A stretch of DNA of 64,000 nt. It comes from Alphaproteobacteria bacterium (lineage in GTDB: Bacteria; Pseudomonadota; Alphaproteobacteria; Micavibrionales; Micavibrionaceae). The position numbers and the translations under genes are program-made. Positions 16,853 through 25,295 of this stretch are shown one piece after another (position 1 is the first letter of the stretch; each line of letters starts with the position of its first letter). The notes below the pieces were generated by a model. The model did no database searches and was not told the origin of the DNA. It saw only the letters and a list, made by a program, of their open reading frames with translations. The stretch spans positions 741,093-805,092 of the forward strand of contig JAUHVY010000001.1 of the NCBI GenBank assembly GCA_030424975.1, given 5' to 3'.

Positions 16853-17800
16853 TTAACTCGCGAGCTTAACAGGAGTCAATAATGGTTTGCCCTCGAAATA
16901 CGCTGATAAATTATCAATCACAAGCATTCCCATTTTCGAACGTGTTTCATGCGTAGCTGAGCCGACATGCGGCGATAAAACCACATTATCCATCTTCAGC
17001 ATAGCGTCAGGAACGAATGGCTCGTTTGCAAAAACGTCAAGCCCCGCCCCTGCGATGGTTTTATTCGTGAGCGCCAATAGTAAATCATCCTCATCTACGA
17101 CAGATCCGCGAGCGATGTTAATTAAAAATCCGCGCGATCCCAATGCCTCAAGAATTTTATAATCAATCATCTTTTCCGTTTCAGGGCCACCTGCACAAGC
17201 CAAAATAAGAAAATCCGCTTCTCGTGCCATTTCCTCTAAATCATCATAGTAAACATAGGGCACATCCTTCTCACTTCGAGAGTGATATATAATTTGTGTA
17301 TTAAACGCTTCTGCGCGTTGTGCTATGGCCTGGCCAATCTGGCCAAGCCCAACAATTCCTACTGTTTTGCCCGAAATAGACGTTGATAACGGCAACGGTC
17401 CCGAACTCCAACGCCCGACGCGCACAAAAACATCGCCCTCTACGCCGCGGCGCGCAACATTGAGCATCAAGAACATCGCAACGTCAGCGGTGTCATCCGT
17501 TAAGACATCAGGCGTATTCGTAACCGCGATGTTACGTTTCTTGGCCGCCGCAAGATCAATGTTGTCATACCCGACACCGAATTGAGCAATAATCTCGAGA
17601 TTTGGTAAGGCATCCATCAGGCGATCACTGACGCCGCCACTGTTATAGGTCGATAAAACGGCCTGTACATCATTGGCGTAATCCCTAATCGTTTTATCCG
17701 GATCATTGCTTTCCCAAAGGCGCACAACCTTATAATCACACTCCAGTTTTACCATTTCATCAGGCAGCAAGGATTGGAGCGCAAGAATTGTTCTTTTCAT
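16853..17800 (-). CDS. D-isomer-specific 2-hydroxyacid dehydrogenase (glyoxylate/hydroxypyruvate reductase-like)
   Basis: A 315-aa NAD(P)-dependent dehydrogenase from ATG 17800 (AGGT upstream; the track start adds 7 residues). The Rossmann motif is 'GIVGLGQIGQA', and the catalytic triad Arg/Glu/His sits in 'NIARGSVVDE', 'DVFANEPFVP' and 'LSPHVGSAT'. The family reduces glyoxylate, hydroxypyruvate or other 2-keto acids. The cofactor loop after the Rossmann beta2 strand, 'IIYHSRSEK', contains Ser-Arg, which favours NADPH. Divergent from miaB. Substrate is assigned at family level only. Confidence 0.88.
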   Translation of the reverse strand: MKRTILALQSLLPDEMVKLECDYKVVRLWESNDPDKTIRDYANDVQAVLSTYNSGGVSDRLMDALPNLEIIAQFGVGYDNIDLAAAKKRNIAVTNTPDVLTDDTADVAMFLMLNVARRGVEGDVFVRVGRWSSGPLPLSTSISGKTVGIVGLGQIGQAIAQRAEAFNTQIIYHSRSEKDVPYVYYDDLEEMAREADFLILACAGGPETEKMIDYKILEALGSRGFLINIARGSVVDEDDLLLALTNKTIAGAGLDVFANEPFVPDAMLKMDNVVLSPHVGSATHETRSKMGMLVIDNLSAYFEGKPLLTPVKLAS

Positions 17801-17914
17801 AAATTTTACCTGCATTAGCATCGGTGGATATAAAAATCTTGATTTTCAGGCATTTTTTGTGGTTTAAGACACAGTTGAAAACCAAGAAAATATAGACATA
17901 GAGTGTAATCCAAA

Positions 17915-19276
17915 ATGACACAGACACACAAGAAACTCTTCGTAAAGACATGGGGCTGTCAGATGAACGTATATGACAGTAACCGTATGGTAGATATCCT
18001 TTCATCCCTTGGATACAAACCTGTGGATACCCCTGAAGACGCCGATATGATGATTTTAAACACATGTCATATTCGTGAAAAAGCTACGGATAAAGTTTTT
18101 TCTGAGCTTGGTCGTTTGCGCCCGCACAAAGAGGCAAAAGAAGAAAAAGGCGAAAAGATGTTAATCGCCGTTGCAGGCTGTGTCGCGCAAGCTGAAGGTG
18201 ATTTCATTCTTGAACGTGCGCCATATGTCGATATGGTTTTTGGCCCACAAACATACCACGAATTACCCGAAATGGTTTTAAAAGCCAGCGGCGCAGAACG
18301 TATTGTAAACACCGAATTCCCGACTGTATCGAAATTCGATCACTTGCCCGAACAGCACACAATCGAAGGCGCAAGTGCATATCTATCAATCCAAGAAGGC
18401 TGCGATAAATTTTGTACATTCTGTGTTGTGCCATATACACGCGGGTCAGAATATTCGCGTCCCGCGCAAGAAATTATTGATGAAGCACACCGCCTGCGTG
18501 ATCAGGGGGCGTTGGAAATTATCTTACTCGGTCAGAACGTAAATGCATATCACGGTATTGGCCCTGATGGCACGACATGGGGCTTGGCTGATCTCATCCG
18601 TAAAGTTGCCGACATAGAAGGCATAGAGCGCATTCGATACTCCACATCGCATCCGCGTGATATGGATGATGACCTAATTTTTGCACATGGCGAAATTTTG
18701 AAATTAATGCCGTTCCTCCACTTACCTGTCCAAAGTGGATCTGACCGTATTTTAGAAGCTATGAACCGCAAACATAAGGCTGATTTATATCGTGATGTTA
18801 TTGAACGCCTACGCAAAGCGCGTCCAGATATTGCGTTTTCTTCTGATTTCATTATCGGTTTCCCTGGTGAAACAGAGCAAGATTTTGAAGACACAATGCA
18901 ATTGGCGCGCGATGTTAAATATGCATCATGCTATTCATTCAAATATAGTGCACGCCCGGGAACACCTGCGGCAAACTTACAGGCAGCGCTTGTTCCTGAT
19001 CATATCGCCTCAGAGCGTTTGAGCCGTTTTCAAGCTTTGATCAACGAACAACAAGCGGAATTCAACAAGACCTGCGAAGGCCTTGTAATGCCTGTTTTGT
19101 TTGATCGTAAAGGTAAGAAAGACGGACAACTTAGTGGTCGTAGCCCTTTCTTCCAATCGGTATATGTACAAGGGAATGAGCGTCTGATCGGCAACATCAT
19201 TGACGTTAAGATCACGAGTGCTTTTGATAATTCCTTGACAGGAGACATCGTAATTTACGATGATGAAGCCGCATAA
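17915..19276 (+). CDS. miaB: tRNA-2-methylthio-N6-dimethylallyladenosine synthase MiaB
   Basis: A 453-aa radical-SAM methylthiotransferase that adds the 2-methylthio group to i6A37 of tRNAs reading UNN codons. It carries two Fe-S clusters: the UPF0004 domain cysteines C15 ('WGCQMN'), C51 ('NTCHIRE') and C89 ('AGCVAQ'), and the radical-SAM triad C163/C167/C170 ('CDKFCTFC'). A TRAM domain forms the C-terminus. 'HLPVQSGSD' and 'FSSDFIIGFPGE' are family hallmarks. It leads into the conserved alphaproteobacterial miaB-phoH-ybeY order, here interrupted by two RNase H-fold genes. Confidence 0.97.
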   Translation: MTQTHKKLFVKTWGCQMNVYDSNRMVDILSSLGYKPVDTPEDADMMILNTCHIREKATDKVFSELGRLRPHKEAKEEKGEKMLIAVAGCVAQAEGDFILERAPYVDMVFGPQTYHELPEMVLKASGAERIVNTEFPTVSKFDHLPEQHTIEGASAYLSIQEGCDKFCTFCVVPYTRGSEYSRPAQEIIDEAHRLRDQGALEIILLGQNVNAYHGIGPDGTTWGLADLIRKVADIEGIERIRYSTSHPRDMDDDLIFAHGEILKLMPFLHLPVQSGSDRILEAMNRKHKADLYRDVIERLRKARPDIAFSSDFIIGFPGETEQDFEDTMQLARDVKYASCYSFKYSARPGTPAANLQAALVPDHIASERLSRFQALINEQQAEFNKTCEGLVMPVLFDRKGKKDGQLSGRSPFFQSVYVQGNERLIGNIIDVKITSAFDNSLTGDIVIYDDEAA

Positions 19277-19310
19277 TATTGTATGCGGATAATAAAACAG
19301 GGTTAACATT

Positions 19311-19835
19311 ATGGGTGAAGATAATCGCCGCCATCTTTATGTAGACGGTAGCGCAGATATTTCCAATTCCCGCTTTGCTGTAGGCTGGGTTAAAACGGAC
19401 AGTCGCGATAATGTTATTGACCAGCAAGGGTTTCGCCTTGATATTTCAAAGGGTTGCTCGACTGTAGCCGAGGTTTATGCCGCGCGTGAAGCCCTTGAAA
19501 GTATCGCAGAAAGCCAAGCTGTCGTTCTACATAGTGATTCCGTTTGCGTTTGCGACGCCATAACCAATAACAAACTTTACGATAAAATTAGAAGATCAGC
19601 TAATAATCGTGCACTTCAAGCGGCTTGGGAAACATTATCCGAAACATTAGAAAGACATACAGATGTCGAGGCTATTCACACGCAAGAAGATGAAAACAAG
19701 CATATGGCAACAGCGCACAGCCTTGCAAATACAGCTGCACGACACAACGAAGATGATATGAGTGATAATTTTCAAAAATTCTGGGATGAAAATGAGCTGA
19801 TCGAAGATTATAGCGACAGTGAATTAAATTTTTAA
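19311..19835 (+). CDS. RNase H-fold protein with a partly degraded active site (paralogue A)
   Basis: A 174-aa protein whose first 145 residues follow RNase HI by eye: strand beta1 'HLYVDGSADIS' with D12 (E. coli D10), helix 'STVAEVYAAREALESI' with E54 (E48), strand beta4 'VVLHSDSVCVCDAI' with D76 (D70), and the last helix 'MATAHSLANTAARH', where the fourth acid (D134) is replaced by Ala/His. Three of four DEDD residues remain, so weak activity or nucleic-acid binding is possible. An acidic tail ends 'DSELNF'. It starts 34 nt after miaB and 12 nt before a paralogue. Fold assignment is my own alignment and needs a structure-based check. Confidence 0.65.
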   Translation: MGEDNRRHLYVDGSADISNSRFAVGWVKTDSRDNVIDQQGFRLDISKGCSTVAEVYAAREALESIAESQAVVLHSDSVCVCDAITNNKLYDKIRRSANNRALQAAWETLSETLERHTDVEAIHTQEDENKHMATAHSLANTAARHNEDDMSDNFQKFWDENELIEDYSDSELNF

Positions 19836-19847
19836 ACGGGGGGATAT

Positions 19848-20417
19848 ATGTCCAGTAAAAAAGATCAAAACGTATATATAGCAAGTGCAATTGATGCAGA
19901 TCATGAACATCGTGTTGGTTATGCGTGGGTAAAAACAAATGGTAAGGGCAAGCAAGCAGGAAGCTCTCAACCTATGCGTCTTTCCACTCAAGAAGCATCA
20001 ACCAGTTTAGCGGATGTTTATGCAGCCAGTGATGCCCTTAACCACCTATCGGCAGGCTCAACAGTTAAAATTTACACAGATAATGAAATGCTTGCGAATA
20101 CCCTAAATCGTCCTGCTGATAACGTGACGAAAAAAGCACGTTCACATAAAAAACACATACGAAAAGCTTGGACAGCTCTACAGGATGCCGTTGATCGTCA
20201 TGAATACGTTAGTGCGGAAGTAACAAACGCAGAAGACCCGCCTAAAGAAATGGCCACCGCCAAAGACATAGCACAGGCCGGTGCTACACAAGCTTTCGCC
20301 AAAGGCGGTACGGAAAAAAGACGCATGGAGCCAAATCCGGGCGATAAACATAAAAACCTTTCGTTCATTAACGAAGAGATCGCCTATATGGAGGATGATC
20401 AAGGGCTAAACCTTTAG
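19848..20417 (+). CDS. RNase H-fold protein, probably inactive (paralogue B)
   Basis: A 189-aa paralogue of the preceding gene. It shares the beta1-beta2 pattern ('VYIASAIDADHEHRVGYAWVKT' against 'LYVDGSADISNSRFAVGWVKT'), 'LADVYAASDAL', 'KIYTDNEMLANTL' and 'EMATAKDIAQAGA'. The catalytic positions read Ala (for D10), D56 (for E48) and D78 (for D70), so the two-metal site is broken. An added basic stretch and an acidic tail ending 'DQGLNL' echo paralogue A's ELNF. It likely has a binding or structural role, perhaps with A as a heterodimer (inference). It lies 80 nt before phoH. Confidence 0.6.
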   Translation: MSSKKDQNVYIASAIDADHEHRVGYAWVKTNGKGKQAGSSQPMRLSTQEASTSLADVYAASDALNHLSAGSTVKIYTDNEMLANTLNRPADNVTKKARSHKKHIRKAWTALQDAVDRHEYVSAEVTNAEDPPKEMATAKDIAQAGATQAFAKGGTEKRRMEPNPGDKHKNLSFINEEIAYMEDDQGLNL

Positions 20418-20497
20418 GTCTAAAAATATAGTTTTTTCAGACGGATTAGTGTAGAATTAGATTATAAGTATAGCGCACTGATCCGAAAGGTTTTTTA

Positions 20498-21475
20498 TTG
20501 TCAAAAGAGCTTATATTAGAATTCGCAGATAACGACATCGTACCGTTGTTGTTTGGTGAATATAACGATCATCTTTCCTATCTCGAAAAAAAGTTAAAAG
20601 TTAACATTTCCGATCGCGGGAATCTTTTACGTGTGAGCGGTAGCAAAGAATCAAAAGAAAAAATAAAAGTTATTTTACAATCCCTTTATACGAGATTGCG
20701 AAGCAAGGAGCTATTAAACGTGACCCATGCAGATATAGATGCCGAACTCCGTTTTATAAATTCAGGCAAACACGATAAAGGCAAGCCTAATCAGGCTGAA
20801 AAAGAAACCGACAGTAAAAGCGCGCTAATTAAGACAAAAAACAAAACGATCGCGCCTCGTTCACCCAACCAAAAACGTTATATTGAACTTATTAAACAAC
20901 GCGACATGGTCTTTGGTCTTGGCCCCGCCGGTACCGGTAAAACATATCTGGCCGTAGCAGCCGGTATTGATATGTATTTGAAAGGCGAAGTAGAACGCTT
21001 AATTTTTTGTCGCCCTGCCGTTGAGGCGGGTGAGAACCTCGGCTTTCTGCCCGGTGATATGAAGGAAAAAATAGACCCGTATTTACGGCCTATTTATGAT
21101 GCCTTGCATGATATGTTGCCATGGGATTTCTTGATGAAAAAAATGGAAATCGGAGAGATTGAGATCGCCCCACTCGCGTTTATGCGCGGCCGGACACTGG
21201 CGCATGCCTTCGTCATTTTGGATGAGGCGCAAAACGCAACATGTGCCCAAATGAAAATGTTCTTAACACGTATGGGCGAATCCTCGCATATGGTTATAAC
21301 AGGTGATGCCAGCCAGACAGATTTACCGCCCCACATCCGTTCAGGGCTTGATGAAGCACTTGAGCTTTTAGGTGGGATTGAGGATATCGGTTTTATTACC
21401 TTCGAAGGTGAAGATGTTATCCGCCATGGTTTAGTACGTAAAATCATTCATGCGTATGAAGTGAAGAAAAAATAA
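20498..21475 (+). CDS. PhoH-family ATPase
   Basis: A 325-aa PhoH/PhoL-type P-loop ATPase: Walker A GPAGTGKT (142-149), Walker B 'FVILDEAQN', and 'GDASQTDLPPHIRSGL'. Its N-terminal 70 residues form a KH-like region seen in PhoL. The family is tied to RNA metabolism and is nearly always followed by ybeY, as here (9 nt). The start is TTG at 20498 with AAAGG upstream; I see no better ATG. Walker motifs and length are normal. It begins the tight phoH-ybeY-corC-lnt run. Confidence 0.93.
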   Translation: MSKELILEFADNDIVPLLFGEYNDHLSYLEKKLKVNISDRGNLLRVSGSKESKEKIKVILQSLYTRLRSKELLNVTHADIDAELRFINSGKHDKGKPNQAEKETDSKSALIKTKNKTIAPRSPNQKRYIELIKQRDMVFGLGPAGTGKTYLAVAAGIDMYLKGEVERLIFCRPAVEAGENLGFLPGDMKEKIDPYLRPIYDALHDMLPWDFLMKKMEIGEIEIAPLAFMRGRTLAHAFVILDEAQNATCAQMKMFLTRMGESSHMVITGDASQTDLPPHIRSGLDEALELLGGIEDIGFITFEGEDVIRHGLVRKIIHAYEVKKK

Positions 21476-21484
21476 TACAGAGCC

Positions 21485-21976
21485 ATGCCAGTATTTGAAA
21501 TTGACATCACAATTGAAGATGAAAGATGGAGTGACCATTTACAGGATATCTCTCTCCTTACCGAAAAAATAATCACGCACGTCCTTTCTGAACTTATTAA
21601 AGATACTGACATTATCGAAGTTAGTATCGTTCTTGCGAATGACGAATTCATCCAAGAGCTAAACCGTGATTATCGACAAAAAGATAAACCAACCAATGTC
21701 TTATCATTCCCCATCACTGATGCTGCAGATGGAATAGATGCGGGCGGCCCGTTCGTTTCATTGGGTGATATTATTATTTCATTAGACACAATTGCGGCCG
21801 AATCTGCGCAACAAAAGAAGGATATTCATGACCATTACGTACATATGTTAGTGCACGGATGCCTGCATTTATTACATTATGATCATATTGATGATGAAGA
21901 AGCAGAAGAAATGGAAAAGTTGGAAGTTCACTTTTTAAGTGCATTTCATATAAAAAACCCTTATGAAGTCTGCTAA
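21485..21976 (+). CDS. ybeY: Endoribonuclease YbeY
   Basis: A 163-aa zinc-dependent single-strand endoribonuclease involved in 16S rRNA 3'-end maturation and ribosome quality control. The metal motif H124-G-x-L-H128-x5-H134 ('HGCLHLLHYDH') has all three His; the usual Gly before YDH is a His. The conserved Arg lies in 'LNRDYRQKDKPTNVLSFP'. It sits 9 nt after phoH and 27 nt before the corC-like gene. Confidence 0.96.
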   Translation: MPVFEIDITIEDERWSDHLQDISLLTEKIITHVLSELIKDTDIIEVSIVLANDEFIQELNRDYRQKDKPTNVLSFPITDAADGIDAGGPFVSLGDIIISLDTIAAESAQQKKDIHDHYVHMLVHGCLHLLHYDHIDDEEAEEMEKLEVHFLSAFHIKNPYEVC

Positions 21977-22003
21977 ATTTATGGCACAATATTTGGTAAG
22001 AAC

Positions 22004-22975
22004 ATGCTTAAAATGAATGATAAAGTAGAAGAAATAGAAGAACCTCCGAGTACGATCGCATCACCGATTGTAAATGGTGGTGTAGATAATAATACCAGCG
22101 GCAATTCTGACGCTGATAACGGCCCGGGTCTTATTGATCGCGTCGTGTCCCTTTTCAAAAACAAACCTGATTCTACGCTTCGTGAAACATTAGAAGAATT
22201 CATCGAAGATAGTGCCAATGGTGATGAGGGCGAAACATCTATTTCTTCACATGAAAAAACCCTGATTTCCAACATCCTGAAACTGCGGGATTTGTGCGCA
22301 GCAGATGTTATGATTCCTCGCGCTGATATCGTCGCTTTGCCTGATACGGCAACACAGGAAGACATTTTCGCATTACTTGCGGAAACACAATATAGCCGCC
22401 TCCCGATATATCATGACACACTTGATAACGTCGTTGGCTGTATTCATGTCAAAGATATACTTGCGACCTTAGCGCGCGGACAATCACTTGTAACCAAAGA
22501 CCTTGCACGTGAAGTTCCGATTGTGTCGCCGTCTATTCCGGTTCTTGATTTGCTTTTGCAAATGCGTATGAGCCGTAAACACATGGTTTTGGTTGTCGAT
22601 GAATTTGGCGGTATTGACGGTTTGGTTACCATAGGTGATTTGATCGAGGACATTGTCGGGCAGATTGATGATGAACATGATCCCGAATATCATCCAGAAA
22701 TAAGCGTGCAAACTGACGGAACTGTTGTTGCGGATGCGCGTGTAAACCTAGAAGAGTTTGAAGATCAATTCGGAAAAATGCTAAGCGATGAAGAACGGGA
22801 TGAAAACGACACACTTGGTGGTCTGGTTTTCTTTATTGCAGGGCGCGTGCCTGTGCGTGGTGAAATATTACATCACCATTCAGGAATGCGTTTTGAAGTT
22901 ATTGATGCCAGTGCACGCCGTGTTAACCGATTATGCATTCGTGATTTACCGCAAATTCAAATTGAAGAACACTAA
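22004..22975 (+). CDS. CorC/HlyC-type CBS transporter-associated protein
   Basis: A 323-aa cytoplasmic protein: acidic N-terminus, a CBS pair (about 105-225; 'DVMIPRADIVALP' and 'VVDEFGGIDGLVTIGDLIEDIVG'), and a C-terminal CorC_HlyC domain (about 240-320). Family members were linked to Mg/Co efflux (CorC) and to hemolysins, but no membrane domain is present, so it is probably a regulatory partner. Its place between ybeY and lnt is the standard order. Confidence 0.92.
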   Translation: MLKMNDKVEEIEEPPSTIASPIVNGGVDNNTSGNSDADNGPGLIDRVVSLFKNKPDSTLRETLEEFIEDSANGDEGETSISSHEKTLISNILKLRDLCAADVMIPRADIVALPDTATQEDIFALLAETQYSRLPIYHDTLDNVVGCIHVKDILATLARGQSLVTKDLAREVPIVSPSIPVLDLLLQMRMSRKHMVLVVDEFGGIDGLVTIGDLIEDIVGQIDDEHDPEYHPEISVQTDGTVVADARVNLEEFEDQFGKMLSDEERDENDTLGGLVFFIAGRVPVRGEILHHHSGMRFEVIDASARRVNRLCIRDLPQIQIEEH

Positions 22976-23018
22976 CTCCTCTCTTGAACCATCTACGTGA
23001 TATATATATGAAAGAGAA

Positions 23019-24431
23019 ATGAAAAAGGCTCTTTTCTTATTTTTATTGGGCGCATTTTCCGCTCTATCGATGGCGCCCTATAATATATGGTCGGCACTAT
23101 GTGTGGGGCTATGCGGCCTATATATATGTGTTGCACGCTGCCCGTCGGTCAAAAAGTCCTTTCTTTTAGGATTCATGTTCTCACTCGGCTATTTTACTTT
23201 CAGCCTATACTGGATTGGTAACGCCCTACTCGTTGAAGATAACCCTTATTGGTGGGCTTGGCCGTTTGCGGTTATCGGTTTACCCGCAATTCTTGCGCCG
23301 TTCACAGCGACGTTTTGTGCGATTTTTAAAATAATTAAGCCAGGGCATAGTATTAACTTAAGCGGATATATTCTTTTTTGTACATTATTGTCTGTTGCTG
23401 ATTTTTGCAGAGGTACACTATTCACAGGGTTTCCATGGAATTTATACGCTTATACATGGATAGGCATCCCTCAAATTGCGCAAGTTGCCAGTTTGTGGAA
23501 TGTTTACCTACTAAACAGCTTAACAATCTTATGGCTAACATTGCCTGCACTATTATTAAATAAGAACACCCCTTTGGTGCAAAAATACTTTATGGCTCTA
23601 TTTGTGCTTGCAGGCATTGTTGCAAGCTTTATGTATGGAAGCCATAAAACCCGCGCAATATACCCGTCTGCATCACCTGACACATCATTCATAATAGTAC
23701 AGCCAAATATTCTGCAGGCGGAAAAATGGAAGCCTGAAAACCGTGTTCCGAATTTTCAGCACCTTATAGACCTATCAAAATATAATGTTCCGACAGAGAA
23801 TGACGTTCCCGACACAATACAGCACATATTTGTTATCTGGCCGGAAACAGCAATTAGTCAGGATCTGTTAAATGCACCATGGGTTATGAATAAAATTTCA
23901 GACATGCTTAATACATATCCTCATCAAGCAACGCTCATTGCAGGTGCTCTTCGTTATGATGGTAAAAATGCATATAACAGCGTTATTGCCATTAACAACC
24001 AGGGCAAAATAACCGAAACCTATGACAAATCACATCTCGTTCCATTTGGTGAGTACATGCCATTTGATAATATTTTAAAATTATCTCCCATTGTGGGATT
24101 TACTGGATTTAAACCCGGAACAGAAAAAAAAGAATTTGCTTTCAATAACATTAAGATTAAGCCACTTATTTGCTATGAGATAATTTTTCCGGACTTATTT
24201 CGGATACAAACACAGCAGACATTCGTTGTAAATGTTACGAATGACGCTTGGTATGGAGATAGTGCAGGCCCGCAACAGCATTTAGTACAAACGCAGTTTC
24301 GCGCAATAGAAAAAAATACAATTGTATTACGCGCTGCAAATACAGGTGTTAGTGCTGCAATTAATAAAGACGGATCTATAATTTCAAAAATTAAATATAA
24401 CAATAAAGGTATAATTTCGGCATCATTTTAA
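23019..24431 (+). CDS. lnt: Apolipoprotein N-acyltransferase Lnt
   Basis: A 470-aa inner-membrane enzyme that transfers the third acyl chain to the N-terminal Cys of lipoproteins. Six or more helices fill the first 220 residues, followed by the periplasmic nitrilase domain with the Glu-Lys-Cys triad: 'WPETAIS', 'YDKSHLVPFGEYMP' and 'LICYEIIFPD'. Slightly short of E. coli (512) but complete. The next gene is 259 nt away, with a structured intergenic region between. Substrates in this window include the lipobox proteins at 32.0 and 59.4 kb. Confidence 0.95.
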   Translation: MKKALFLFLLGAFSALSMAPYNIWSALCVGLCGLYICVARCPSVKKSFLLGFMFSLGYFTFSLYWIGNALLVEDNPYWWAWPFAVIGLPAILAPFTATFCAIFKIIKPGHSINLSGYILFCTLLSVADFCRGTLFTGFPWNLYAYTWIGIPQIAQVASLWNVYLLNSLTILWLTLPALLLNKNTPLVQKYFMALFVLAGIVASFMYGSHKTRAIYPSASPDTSFIIVQPNILQAEKWKPENRVPNFQHLIDLSKYNVPTENDVPDTIQHIFVIWPETAISQDLLNAPWVMNKISDMLNTYPHQATLIAGALRYDGKNAYNSVIAINNQGKITETYDKSHLVPFGEYMPFDNILKLSPIVGFTGFKPGTEKKEFAFNNIKIKPLICYEIIFPDLFRIQTQQTFVVNVTNDAWYGDSAGPQQHLVQTQFRAIEKNTIVLRAANTGVSAAINKDGSIISKIKYNNKGIISASF

Positions 24432-24486
24432 TAGAAATCTGTATAAAAATAGGATAAATAACCAACTAAATAAAACTAGCGCTAAA

Positions 24487-24609
24487 TACTTTAGTATAAC
24501 CTATGATTGTTATGCGAATACAATATTTCACCTAAAAGGTGTTAACTATACTTTTGCACCTATATTTATTATACTAAAGTGTTATTGCATACCATAGTAC
24601 TTGTGCTAT
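24487..24609. promoter_or_regulatory. Palindrome array upstream of the XRE regulator
   Basis: Three operator-like elements lie here: ATACT-tt-AGTAT (24487-24498), its inverted near-copy ATACTAAAGTGT (24571-24582; the shared 12-mer is perfect in inverted orientation), and ATAGTAC-tt-GTGCTAT (24594-24609). A small hairpin CACCT-aaa-AGGTG (24529-24541) lies between the first two. The centres of the first two are 84 bp apart, eight helical turns. Autoregulation by the XRE protein is inferred. Confidence 0.55.
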
Positions 24610-24650
24610 AACTCCTCACTCTTGTAGAGAAACTAATATAGTTTAAGTCG

Positions 24651-24656
24651 TATAAT
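24651..24656 (+). promoter_or_regulatory. -10 element for the XRE gene
   Basis: A perfect TATAAT lies 34 nt before the ATG. I see no good -35 at 16-18 bp, so an activator or alternative recognition may be needed. Confidence 0.4.
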
Positions 24657-24690
24657 CTTTAGATATAAACCATTGGGTACAAGGTATTAA

Positions 24691-25155
24691 ATGTCAGTAG
24701 AAAAAAAGAAAAAAACTAAGGGTTTACCAGATTTCGTAGACAAGCATGTCGGTAAACAACTAAAAAACCGTAGATCTTTGCTTGGTATAAGTCAGGAAAA
24801 ACTCGCTGATGCGGTTGGAGTAACCTTTCAGCAAGTCCAGAAGTATGAACGTAGTGCAAATCGCATAAGCGCAAGTCGCCTTTATAATTTCAGTAAGGTA
24901 CTGGAAGTATCGATAGACTATTTTTATGATGGTCTGGATTTATCAGGTAAGAAATCAACTGCGGCAAGCGGTATGTCCGATAATGCGCAAGAAGATTTTG
25001 GTAGTGCTCCCGTTAAGAGTGACACACTTCCGGAAGATGTAATGAATAAAAAAGAAACCTTGGATCTTGTACGCACCTATTATTCTGTCAATGACCAGAA
25101 AAAACGTAAAGAAATGCTAAAGTTTCTAAAGACTATGGCGAAGAATATTTCATAA
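24691..25155 (+). CDS. XRE-family HTH regulator upstream of metK
   Basis: A 154-aa DNA-binding protein with a Cro/CI helix-turn-helix (about 20-75; 'LGISQEKLADAVGVTFQQVQKYERSANRISASRL'), then a variable linker and a conserved C-terminal helix ('LDLVRTYYSVNDQKKRKEML'). This exact type is common just upstream of metK in Alphaproteobacteria. Its targets are not known to me. The palindrome array upstream suggests it may control itself. A terminator separates it from metK. Confidence 0.9.
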   Translation: MSVEKKKKTKGLPDFVDKHVGKQLKNRRSLLGISQEKLADAVGVTFQQVQKYERSANRISASRLYNFSKVLEVSIDYFYDGLDLSGKKSTAASGMSDNAQEDFGSAPVKSDTLPEDVMNKKETLDLVRTYYSVNDQKKRKEMLKFLKTMAKNIS

Positions 25156-25198
25156 ATATTTCAACAACCTAGTGAAAATACCGACAAATTTCATAATT

Positions 25199-25223
25199 AA
25201 GGCTTGAACAAAGCCTTTTTTTT
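25199..25223 (+). terminator. Intrinsic terminator after the XRE gene
   Basis: A perfect 7-bp stem AAGGCTT/AAGCCTT with a 5-nt loop is followed by six more T. It lies 44 nt after the XRE stop and 73 nt before the earlier metK ATG, so metK needs its own promoter or read-through. Confidence 0.85.
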
Positions 25224-25295
25224 GATTTAGGGTTCATCACTTGAAATACATAAATTAACAGTGAGCGAAAAATGCCATACTCAGGACAAGCCATG

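Noticed and set aside
25156-25295. Possible SAM-responsive riboswitch upstream of metK
   Set aside because: I searched by eye for the SAM-II and SAM/SAH cores and found only a simple terminator; no pseudoknot pairing or conserved core is visible.
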